A model generated the notes under the pieces. That model saw nothing but the letters and a program-made list of their open reading frames with translations, was not told where the DNA came from and searched no databases. A DNA stretch of 64,000 nucleotides from an uncultured Schlesneria sp. (GTDB taxonomy: Bacteria > Planctomycetota > Planctomycetia > Planctomycetales > Planctomycetaceae), in NCBI GenBank assembly GCA_903904835.1, contig CAIVEI010000150.1:32517-96516 (forward strand), written 5' to 3'. Below, one piece after another: positions 45,524 through 53,833 of the stretch; position 1 is the first letter of the stretch; each line of letters starts with the position of its first letter. Both the position numbers and the translations under genes were made by a program.

Positions 45524-46888
45524 TCACCATCGATTCCATTGTTGAAACCGTTGACGAATAAAAATCGCAGCACCATTCATCGTCAGTAACGTCGCAAGTA
45601 ACACCAGAATTCCCGCCGCTGCCACGTGCTCAAAGTTTGGAGAAGCTTCGTTAACCCAACTATAAACCAGAGTCGGAAGTGCAGTGAATCGATCAAACGG
45701 AGCTCGAATCAGTTTGTCGGGATTTTGAACAAGATCACTAATTCCGGTTATGCGCCCCGGTGCATAACTTAAATGAGCAGCAACTCCGATGACCGCAATC
45801 GGTGCAGCCTCGCCGATCGCCCGAGAGAGTGAAAGAATGACACCCGTTAAAATTCCCGGCAGTGATGCGGGAAGAACCTGGTGCCAGATCGTTTGCCATT
45901 TTGTCGCACCAAGTGCATAAGCAGCATGCCGCAACGATGCAGGTATCGAACGCAACGCCTCTTGGGACGTAATAATCACGACAGGTAGACTGAGCAAAGC
46001 CAGTGTACATGCACCCGACAAAATGACGGGACCCAGCGGCAAAACGACATCAATCGGTTTGAACCCGAAGCCCTGAAGAAACTTCAATGACACGATTGTT
46101 TCGTGTTTATCGAAGGCCCCAAACATCCTCGAGAACACGGTAAAGCCAAGAATGCCGTAGACAATTGAGGGAACACCCGCCAGGTTGGCAATGTTTAATT
46201 GAATGAATTTCGTAAGCGAGGTCGGCTTCGCATATTCTTCGAGATAGACCGCTGCTCCTACACCCACTGGAACCACCATCAGGCCCGTTAATCCGATCAA
46301 CCATACGCTGCCCCAGAATCCAGCCATGATCCCGGCTTGCAGCGGGTCGTCGCTGTTGCCATGAGTCAGGAAGTTCCAAGTCAGCCAACCCCATGGCTTT
46401 GCAGGCTTGGGTGGATGGACGTCGGGAACTGGACATTCCGAAGGAATCTGCCCAGGTCCAACACCTTTAAATTTTCCGATCGGCTCGTTTCCCGCGGACA
46501 ACTCACTAACCGTTAAATCAAAGACCGGCGCCGCGCGTTTACCATTGTGATTGAACACGACTTTACCGCCCCGAACTTCGGAACCGGAAAAACTTTTGAT
46601 TTTTTCCTCTGGATCAGCAGCAAAGTAGAAATCGCCTCCAACAACCTTACTCACAGTGTAAGTCAAGTCGCCATTGGCATCGAGATTTTTTCCGGTCTCA
46701 GTCAACGAAACAGGCGCGAAACCACTTCCTCGGCCTGGACTGAGCGCCGAGGAAATGATTGATCCCATTAACACCACAAGCATTGCCAAAGCACTCATGG
46801 TGGCAAGCCGGCAAAGCCACTCGAAACACAGGCCAATCCTGTGTCGCCAGATCAGGCGACGTTCATAGATATCGTTGCCCAGCTTCAT
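45524..46888 (-). CDS. pstA: Phosphate ABC transporter permease PstA with large periplasmic insert
   Basis: 454-residue inner-membrane permease. ATG 46888 overlaps the pstC stop (ATGA) and has GAGG upstream. After the first helix (about 27-48) comes an unusually long hydrophilic region (about 50-180; [31 protein letters not shown]) before the classical six-helix ABC core ([50 protein letters not shown] as the EAA loop, [16 protein letters not shown]). PstA is usually under 300 residues, so this insert is an extra domain, probably periplasmic. Confidence 0.9.
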   Translation of the reverse strand: MKLGNDIYERRLIWRHRIGLCFEWLCRLATMSALAMLVVLMGSIISSALSPGRGSGFAPVSLTETGKNLDANGDLTYTVSKVVGGDFYFAADPEEKIKSFSGSEVRGGKVVFNHNGKRAAPVFDLTVSELSAGNEPIGKFKGVGPGQIPSECPVPDVHPPKPAKPWGWLTWNFLTHGNSDDPLQAGIMAGFWGSVWLIGLTGLMVVPVGVGAAVYLEEYAKPTSLTKFIQLNIANLAGVPSIVYGILGFTVFSRMFGAFDKHETIVSLKFLQGFGFKPIDVVLPLGPVILSGACTLALLSLPVVIITSQEALRSIPASLRHAAYALGATKWQTIWHQVLPASLPGILTGVILSLSRAIGEAAPIAVIGVAAHLSYAPGRITGISDLVQNPDKLIRAPFDRFTALPTLVYSWVNEASPNFEHVAAAGILVLLATLLTMNGAAIFIRQRFQQWNRW

Positions 46889-47895
46889 TGGTATACCTCG
46901 CGATAACGCGACAGCACCCACTGCGAAATCAGGTTCATAATCATCGTGATGATGAATAACATCAACGCGACGGCGTATAAACTTTTTTCCACCGTCGAAC
47001 CGCTGACGACTTCACCTGTCATCACGTCCACAATATACGAAGTCATTGTCTGAATCTGTGCCAACGGGTTGAGTGTCAGGTTGGCAAAACCGGCGGAGGC
47101 AATCGCCACCGCCATCGTTTCACCGATACTGCGGGATAACGCAAGCAGAAAGGATGCGAATATCCCAGACAGGGCAGCGGGCACGACGATCTTTGAGCTG
47201 ACATCAAACTTTGTCGAACCCAGAGCATATCCCGATTCTCGTAAGCTATTTGGCACCGAACGCATCACGTCTTCACTCAGCGATGCGACCATCGGAATAA
47301 TCATCAACCCAACGACGATTCCACCCGCCAGCGCATTTTTTCCATAAACCGTCATCCCCAACCAATTTTCAAAGATGGGAACAATCAACATCGGCGTCAG
47401 GAACCGGATGGCAAAATATCCATAAACGACTGTTGGTATTCCCGCCAGTATTTCCAGCACAGGCTTGACCCACTTCCGTGCACTCGGCGACGCATATTCG
47501 CTCAAATAAATCGCGATCAACAGCCCCACTGGCAAACCGATGATTGCCGAAATTCCCGTGATCAGAAATGTGCCTGTCACGAGCGGAAGAATTCCGTAAT
47601 GCTGCTGTTCTTCAGCATACTGCGGAGTCCATCTCGTTTCGGTGAAAAACTCTCGCAGCGAGACTTCTTGAAAAAAAGCCGTATGCGGAGGGAATGCATA
47701 CACTGATTCGCTGATTAACACGTAGATGATGCTCACCGTCGTCAGCACGGAAAGCAGCGCACAACCAAACAGAATCCACTGAATTGCCTGTTCGCGAACG
47801 TGGGTCCACGAAAAACGTCGCCGTAACGACAAAGCGCCGTCCGATCGAGTCGGTCCGTCGTTGGATTGGACATTTTTGTTCTGCGAACCCGGCAC
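46885..47895 (-). CDS. pstC: Phosphate ABC transporter permease PstC
   Basis: 336-residue permease partner of PstA, with an N-terminal helix (about 38-60) and five more helices; family loops [60 protein letters not shown] (EAA loop) and [20 protein letters not shown] are clear. The start is GTG at 47895 with AGGGG about 8 bases upstream. It is the second gene of the pst run, 85 bases after pstS. Confidence 0.93.
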   Translation of the reverse strand: MPGSQNKNVQSNDGPTRSDGALSLRRRFSWTHVREQAIQWILFGCALLSVLTTVSIIYVLISESVYAFPPHTAFFQEVSLREFFTETRWTPQYAEEQQHYGILPLVTGTFLITGISAIIGLPVGLLIAIYLSEYASPSARKWVKPVLEILAGIPTVVYGYFAIRFLTPMLIVPIFENWLGMTVYGKNALAGGIVVGLMIIPMVASLSEDVMRSVPNSLRESGYALGSTKFDVSSKIVVPAALSGIFASFLLALSRSIGETMAVAIASAGFANLTLNPLAQIQTMTSYIVDVMTGEVVSGSTVEKSLYAVALMLFIITMIMNLISQWVLSRYREVYQ

Positions 47896-47980
47896 CTTAA
47901 CATCCCCTGCATCTCAAATTCTGACTCGCCTGGTAACGAACTCCGCCTTCTCCCTGGCCACACGTTACCGAAGGGACGTC

Positions 47981-49126
47981 CTATTTCGCTGAGGACAACT
48001 CGGTAATTGCCTCTTCCAGTTTTCCAGCCGCTTTCTGGCGATCCGCTTCCTTGACCTTTACGAATCCGCGCTTCCCAATTAACGATTGTGATTCCTTGGA
48101 AACTGCAAATTTCAAGAACGCTGCCACTTCGGGCCGTTTCAGAGAGTTTTTATTGACGTACATGTAGAGCGGACGAGCCAACGGAGCATACTCACCGCTC
48201 AAAATCGATTCTTCTGTTGGCTCAACGAACGGTTTTTGAGCTTCTCCTGACTTGGTTTTATCCGCGACACCTAACGCTTTGAGCTTTTCCGTGTTCTCGG
48301 TGTAGTAACCGAACGGGATATATCCCAGAGCTGTTTTGTTCGCGGCAATCCCCTGAACGAGAACATTGTCATTCGCAGCAGGTGTGTAATTCGTGTTTGT
48401 TGCTTTCTTTTTCTCGTTGATCACTTCTGTGAAGTATTCGAATGTGCCTGAATCGGAGTCTGCACCGTACAGCAAAATCGGTTGAGCTGGCCATGATGAG
48501 TCCAGATCACTCCACGTTTTCACTTTGCTGTCCGGTTCCCAGATTTGCTTCAGTTGTTCACACGTAATGTTAGAACACCAGGTATTTTTCGGATTAACGG
48601 CGATCACAATGCCGTCCACGGCAATGTTCAATTCCAACCACTCGATACCTTTTTCGGCAAGCTCTTTCACTTCTTTAGGATCGATCCCGCGTGACGCATT
48701 CCAGATGTCAGCTTGACGATTCACAAATTTCTTGTAGCCGCCACCGGTGCCTTGCATGCCGATGCTGACCGTATGTTTCGACTTTTTCTCGAACTCGACC
48801 GCAAACGACTGGCAGATCGGATAAACCGTGCTTGATCCTTCGGCACTGATCGTCGCGGATTCTGCAGCGGCACTTCCCGTGGATTCTGTCGTCTTAGGCG
48901 GCTCGCTCGTGCCGGGTTCGGTTGACTTGACAGAATCAGCCTTTGCGTTGGCCTCAACGCCTGACTTCGCAGTTTCGTTTGCGGCCACCGGTGGCGTCAG
49001 TGCTGGTGGGGTCGATGGAGGTGTTACCACAGGTGTGCTCTTCACTTCGCACCCCGAGAAAATACCCGCTGCACCGATTGTCAGTAAAACCGCAGCAGAT
49101 CGCCAACCATTTCCGCCAAGAATCAT
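47981..49126 (-). CDS. pstS: Phosphate-binding lipoprotein PstS
   Basis: 381-residue periplasmic phosphate receptor. The signal peptide ends in a lipobox GIFSGC, so it is a lipoprotein rather than a free periplasmic protein. A Pro/Ala/Thr/Glu linker (about 28-95) precedes the binding domain, which has SAEGSSTVYPICQSFAVEFE, QGTGGGYKKFVNRQADIWNA (phosphate loop with ASRGI) and YGADSDSGTFEYFTEVI. ATG 49126 with GGGGAG is chosen over GTG 49129. It heads the pst-pho run and a Pho-box-like site lies about 110 bases upstream. Confidence 0.93.
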   Translation of the reverse strand: MILGGNGWRSAAVLLTIGAAGIFSGCEVKSTPVVTPPSTPPALTPPVAANETAKSGVEANAKADSVKSTEPGTSEPPKTTESTGSAAAESATISAEGSSTVYPICQSFAVEFEKKSKHTVSIGMQGTGGGYKKFVNRQADIWNASRGIDPKEVKELAEKGIEWLELNIAVDGIVIAVNPKNTWCSNITCEQLKQIWEPDSKVKTWSDLDSSWPAQPILLYGADSDSGTFEYFTEVINEKKKATNTNYTPAANDNVLVQGIAANKTALGYIPFGYYTENTEKLKALGVADKTKSGEAQKPFVEPTEESILSGEYAPLARPLYMYVNKNSLKRPEVAAFLKFAVSKESQSLIGKRGFVKVKEADRQKAAGKLEEAITELSSAK

Positions 49127-49237
49127 CACAATTACTCCCCAAACCTATCTCCGAAACTTTTCCGGAGCGTTGTTGTCGAAACCAGCCAAGTTTTCAAACC
49201 CTGCGACCTGAATCAGTCCCCGCATCATACGGGATTC

Positions 49238-49255
49238 TCGTTAAGATTTTGTGAA
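49238..49255 (-). promoter_or_regulatory. Candidate Pho box upstream of pstS
   Basis: Minus strand: TTCACAA, AATC, TTAACGA, two seven-base direct half-sites 11 bases apart with an AT-rich spacer, the architecture of PhoB sites. Half-sites are degenerate. The surrounding 49127-49502 gap has no gene. Confidence 0.35.
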
Positions 49256-49502
49256 CAACGACAGCAACGTGGCCAACATGTTCCGGCACAAGGTCGGCCA
49301 GCGGACAACTGTTTTTTATGGAATTCTGCCGTTTTGAGGTCTGAACTTCCCAATTGAAAATCCCATGATTTTCCGTAAACCACGGAAAAAAATGTCATCT
49401 GATGATTGAAAATACGAAACGACGCTAAAAAACGGTGCCACTGGGATCAACTCGACCACCAATGGCACTGAATGGCGTTTTCCATTTCATCGCGATCAAG
49501 AA

Positions 49503-50312
49503 CTACTCTTTTTTCACTGCGGCAAATGGCTGAAGGTATTCGGGGTTGAGCTTATCGCACGACCATAGCAATCCTCGCGTTACCATGTCGAGATAACGGG
49601 GGTCGCCAACCGTTTCTGAATTGTGCCCTAATGTCGTACTGAAAACTCGGCCTTTCCCGTACTCATTCGTCCACGTCACGACGTAATCGTCGATTTTCTT
49701 GCCGGTGTCCTGACGACCACGAGCCAATGGCTTCGCGCTGGGAAACAACTTGAGGTTGTTGTAAAGCTCTTCGTTGATCGTCGTCCAGTTTTCGAGTGGC
49801 TTGGTCACAGGGTGATCGCGGTCAACGAATGTCACCTCGATCGGTTTCTGTGGTCCGTGAGCGGCTGACTGGATTCCCACGAACTGGAACCAGTCGTCTT
49901 TACCAGGAAGTCGATAGCTGTGCATTGCACAATGCAGGTTCACGGCAGGCAGTCCATTTCTGTGCGCACTCAGAATATTCTCGACGTATTTTGGTTCGAC
50001 GACATCAGAGGTGCACTCGTCATGCAGAATCACATCATATCCCTTTGACCATTCAGGATTGTCATACAAGTCAAACCGGGCCTTCGTCGTAGTATCGGTC
50101 GAATGGACTTGAGTCACCTCAACGTTCGCCCGCGATTCGATCCCGTTTTTGAGCAGATCCTTTTGACCTTTATAGTCATGGCAGCAACCACCGGTAATCA
50201 ACAGGGCCTTCAATGGCTTTGGCTTGGCCTTTGAAGCGTCTTGAGAAAACGCGGAATCGGTCAGAAGTAAACAGGCAAAGACAAGAAACAAGCCGGAAAA
50301 AAGGTGCTTCAT
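49503..50312 (-). CDS. Secreted ThuA-domain protein
   Basis: 269-residue exported protein with the class I glutamine-amidotransferase-like ThuA fold, common in planctomycetes and linked by family name to trehalose utilisation. ATG 50312 has AGGAG upstream and starts a signal peptide ending in FSQ. Landmarks are LLITGGCCHDYKGQKD, VILHDECTSD, and GRVFSTTLGHNSETVGD with the conserved His. The function in planctomycetes is unknown; it may act on sugars. Not in an operon. Confidence 0.83.
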   Translation of the reverse strand: MKHLFSGLFLVFACLLLTDSAFSQDASKAKPKPLKALLITGGCCHDYKGQKDLLKNGIESRANVEVTQVHSTDTTTKARFDLYDNPEWSKGYDVILHDECTSDVVEPKYVENILSAHRNGLPAVNLHCAMHSYRLPGKDDWFQFVGIQSAAHGPQKPIEVTFVDRDHPVTKPLENWTTINEELYNNLKLFPSAKPLARGRQDTGKKIDDYVVTWTNEYGKGRVFSTTLGHNSETVGDPRYLDMVTRGLLWSCDKLNPEYLQPFAAVKKE

Positions 50313-50433
50313 CGGGGTAACTCCTGGTTTGGGATCAACGAAACGCAAGTGCGCAACACAGATTCAACTTGAATGATTGAGACCCTATCGTAGCCAAGCC
50401 GATTCCGAGTTGCCTTGGAGTCGACGAGATTTT

Positions 50434-50862
50434 TTAGACACGTACCCAAGGCACAGCCTTGAAAAGGTTTGCTTCAACCATTTCGGAAATCTGGTGATGC
50501 TGAAAATGTAGACGGACACTGTAAATGACCACCGCTACGATTATCAACGTCGCAAGCCCCAGAACTTGCTTTGCCAGTACCGAGTTTTTTCGAGCAACAA
50601 TCTGAGTGATCACGCACACCACCATCGTCATCGAGGCTTTAAAGTAGGCCATTCCGGCCATTCCCCACCGATCCAGGAAGTATTTCGCGATCGGATTCGA
50701 CTCGGTAAACCCCCCTTCGTCACGCGTCAAAAGATAATAGGTCATGATGACATCCAACGCGCTGACGACGACCAGAATCAGCGTTTCTTGCGGATGATAA
50801 AAGAATGCATCTGGCGGGCGGGTTGACGGTTTCTTCAATGATTTTGAGTTGCGTTTGGTCAT
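50434..50862 (-). CDS. DUF5658-like small integral membrane protein
   Basis: 142-residue protein with about three hydrophobic helices and the family pattern SALDVIMTYYLLTRD and ESNPIAKYFLDRWGM of DUF5658 (a membrane protein family of unknown function). N-terminal 25 residues are basic and Pro-rich (MTKRNSKSLKKPSTRPPD). ATG 50862 is chosen over 50901. No clear partner. Confidence 0.75.
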   Translation of the reverse strand: MTKRNSKSLKKPSTRPPDAFFYHPQETLILVVVSALDVIMTYYLLTRDEGGFTESNPIAKYFLDRWGMAGMAYFKASMTMVVCVITQIVARKNSVLAKQVLGLATLIIVAVVIYSVRLHFQHHQISEMVEANLFKAVPWVRV

Positions 50863-51385
50863 GGTCGAATTTGACGTCCCTTCAAAAGCGTGATTGATCA
50901 CGATATCGAAAGCCTCAAAAGATATCCCTCGTCTTGACCCACTTTTTGCTTCCTTGAAAATATCATGATTCTTGTTCGTGCGATTCGTCAGTCTGCTGGT
51001 TAAAACTCTTTTGCATTATTCCAAATTATTCAGTGCCAATACCGACCTGACTGTTCTCTCTGCCACCCCGTGAGTGCTGTGTAGGATTGTGGATTCTCAA
51101 ACGCCGCTTTCGTCGCGACCTTTGATTTGACATTCATCCTGCACAAATCGTACTGCGGGATCTTTCTCTCGCACGCCAATCTTACGTCATCTTCCCATTC
51201 CTCCCTTTCTCAGCCATATGATTGCTGGAGTCTCAGCCCGAGGAACATCCCGTATCGCAGTCCTTGCATTCTTTGAAGTATTGTGCCACCTTCCCTCAAT
51301 CATGCCTCGAAGGAATTTCGGGAAAAGTGCTCCCCAATTAAAATAATTGTGAGAACGGTCTTAAAAAATTGAAACTGACATTGTG
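50863..51385. other. Gene-free stretch upstream of the ABC exporter
   Basis: About 520 bases between divergent genes, with pyrimidine-rich tracts on the plus strand near 51180-51260. No gene, RNA or marked repeat recognised. Confidence 0.55.
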
Positions 51386-52333
51386 ATGAATGGATTGGAA
51401 GTCACGAAACTGAAAAAACGTTATGGAGACGTAACGGTCGTTGATGATTTAAGTTTTTCCGTGAAGCAAGGTGAAGTTTTCGGCCTGATCGGACCGAACG
51501 GTGCCGGTAAATCAACGACCATGATGATGATCATCGGGCTGCTGAAGTCGGACGGAGGTTCGATCAAGTTTGATGGCCAACTCTTTAATCCTCGCGACCC
51601 CGAAATGAGATGTCACCTCGGGATCGTGCCTCAGGAACTGGCGATTTATCCGGACCTGACCGCTGCGCAGAATTTGCGATTCTTTGGTGGACTGAATGGA
51701 GTTCGTGGTCAGCGACTGAACGATCGAGTCGACTACGTGCTCCACCTGACCGGCCTGACCAAAAACGCTGATCACACTCCCAGCACATTTTCCGGGGGAA
51801 TGTCCCGTCGACTGAACTTCGGGATCGCGCTTTTGCATGAACCCCGCTTTGTGATTCTCGACGAACCAACCGTTGGCATCGATCCTCAGTCCCGTTCGAA
51901 TCTGCTGGATTGCGTCAAACATCTCAGCGAACAGAATGTCGGCGTACTCTACGCCTCGCACTACATGGAAGAAATCGAAGCGGTCTGCAATCGCGTTGCC
52001 ATCATCGACCGGGGCAAATTGCTGAAAATGGGAACCCTGGACGAGCTACTCGATCGAACCCGGATGGATCTTGGTATTAAAGTGGCCAAACTTCCCCAGG
52101 ATCTGATCACGAAGCTTGGCGAAATCGCCACCGTCCACACGGATTCCGAAGGGATCACGAGCATCGCTATCCGCGAAAGCCGGGAAACTCCTGAACCAGG
52201 ACACCCAGGCGAGTTGCGGCGCATTCTTGAAATCCTCGAAGATGCACGGATTCCATTGAAGGGAATCAAATCAGAGGAAACGAGCTTGGAAACGCTCTTT
52301 TTGAGCCTCACAGGAAGGACGCTGAGAGACTGA
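51386..52333 (+). CDS. ABC transporter ATP-binding protein (drug/lipid exporter type)
   Basis: 315-residue ATPase of the DrrA/CcmA-like ABC exporter class: Walker A LIGPNGAGKSTTMMMIIGLL, Q-loop IVPQELAIYPDLTAA, signature TFSGGMSRRLNFGIALL, Walker B FVILDEPTVGID, switch His LYASHYMEEIEA. A C-terminal extension (about 225-315) is typical of DrrA-like proteins. ATG 51386 is preferred over GTG 51383. It sits 1 base before the permease gene. Confidence 0.9.
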   Translation: MNGLEVTKLKKRYGDVTVVDDLSFSVKQGEVFGLIGPNGAGKSTTMMMIIGLLKSDGGSIKFDGQLFNPRDPEMRCHLGIVPQELAIYPDLTAAQNLRFFGGLNGVRGQRLNDRVDYVLHLTGLTKNADHTPSTFSGGMSRRLNFGIALLHEPRFVILDEPTVGIDPQSRSNLLDCVKHLSEQNVGVLYASHYMEEIEAVCNRVAIIDRGKLLKMGTLDELLDRTRMDLGIKVAKLPQDLITKLGEIATVHTDSEGITSIAIRESRETPEPGHPGELRRILEILEDARIPLKGIKSEETSLETLFLSLTGRTLRD

Positions 52334-52334
52334 T

Positions 52335-53564
52335 ATGGGAGCCTGGGAAATCACCATCAAAGACCTGCGCCTGATCCTGAAGGACCGGGGGGCATTGTAT
52401 ACACTTCTTGCATTGCCGGTCGTTTTCATTGCGATCCTGGGGGTCTCGACGGGCCAGTTGATCACGACGCACGACCAGGCCAATCTGGTGAAGATCGGCG
52501 TCGTCGATGAGAGTGCAACCGAACTTTCAGAAGCCGTATTTCAAAACCTCTCGACAATCGGCGGATTGAAAGTGACCAAAGTCAAAGACCGCGACGAAGC
52601 ACAACTCCGATTGCAAAATGGCCGCAGCAGCGTGGTCGTGATTTTCGGTAAGGAGTTCAGCGAAAAAATCGACGATCTCGAATTGAGCGATGTGTTCGAC
52701 AGCGAGCACGGCAAGATGAAAAAGGGGTTGTCTGCACTCGATATGGAAGTCGAAAGCGGTGCCCAGTTTGTCGGTGTCGCCGAACTTGTGCAATTCGTCG
52801 TTCTCTCGGCCGTCCTGCGAGTCGTCGCACCAGAAGTCGCCAAACGCAGCGTCGTGCTGCGAGGAATCATCAACCGGATGGCAGAACGCCATGCCGAAGA
52901 AGCATTGAACCAAACACCGGAGCCTGCTGTCGCCAAAACCGTCAAGGCTGGATCAAGCATTGTCTATCAGACACTTGTCCCCGCATTCATGGTCATGTTC
53001 GCCTTTTTCCTGGTGAATATCATGGCAAGTTCGTTCATTAACGAGCGAACCCTGGGAACGCTGCGCCGGCTCCAGGCCTCAAGAATTGGCCCGGCAGAAC
53101 TGCTCTGGGGCAAGACATTACCATTCTTGTTCGTCTCGATCATTCAAAGCGTGCTGTTGTTTATCTCGGGTAAGTTGATGTTTGGTATGTCCTGGGGAAC
53201 ATACCCGTTGATGCTGTTGCCTGTCATCCTGACCACATCAATCTCGGCCACTGGACTGGGCCTCTTGCTGGCGACGATCGTACGAACTGAATCTCAGGTC
53301 TCCTCGTATTCCACGTTTCTCATGATCGTGCTGGCGGGAATCAGCGGATGTTACATGCCACGAGACTGGCTGCCACAACTGATGAAAGACGTCAGCCTGG
53401 CAACTCCTCACGCATGGGCCCTGATCGCCTATCAGGAACTTCTGACACACAGTCATCCAAGCCTGCAGCTTGTCTTTATCTGTTGCGCAGTATTAGCAGC
53501 GTTCGGTATCGCATGCTTCACCGTCGGCTACGTCCGTTTCCGTAAGCTGGAATACTCAAACTGA
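52335..53564 (+). CDS. ABC-2 type transporter permease
   Basis: 409-residue membrane permease partner of the preceding ATPase. An N-terminal helix (about 22-43) is followed by a periplasmic domain (about 50-210) and then six helices in the C-terminal half, including GIVYQTLVPAFMVMFAFFLV-like core, SSFINERTLGTLRRLQASRI (coupling loop) and ISATGLGLLLATIVRTESQV. This is the YhhJ/ABC-2 exporter architecture. Substrate unknown; export of lipids, peptides or antibiotics is plausible. Confidence 0.88.
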   Translation: MGAWEITIKDLRLILKDRGALYTLLALPVVFIAILGVSTGQLITTHDQANLVKIGVVDESATELSEAVFQNLSTIGGLKVTKVKDRDEAQLRLQNGRSSVVVIFGKEFSEKIDDLELSDVFDSEHGKMKKGLSALDMEVESGAQFVGVAELVQFVVLSAVLRVVAPEVAKRSVVLRGIINRMAERHAEEALNQTPEPAVAKTVKAGSSIVYQTLVPAFMVMFAFFLVNIMASSFINERTLGTLRRLQASRIGPAELLWGKTLPFLFVSIIQSVLLFISGKLMFGMSWGTYPLMLLPVILTTSISATGLGLLLATIVRTESQVSSYSTFLMIVLAGISGCYMPRDWLPQLMKDVSLATPHAWALIAYQELLTHSHPSLQLVFICCAVLAAFGIACFTVGYVRFRKLEYSN

Positions 53565-53833
53565 CGCAATGGTTTTTGTATTTGTTCATTCTTCACCCCG
53601 AACGTTAACACCAAGGCATTAAATCCGAATATTTCTCGGAAATTCTTGCATGATCGCGATTGGGTTGCGGGTGAATCGGATTTGCACCGGGGAGACATGG
53701 AGCACACTGAGAAGTCACGTTGAGCAATTCAAACAGGACAGGAAAACCGCTGCGTCATCACAAGGCATGAGATCCTCCGTGATCTCAGTGCCTCCGTGGT
53801 GATGGCGTTTCCTATTCGAAATAAGACATCAAC

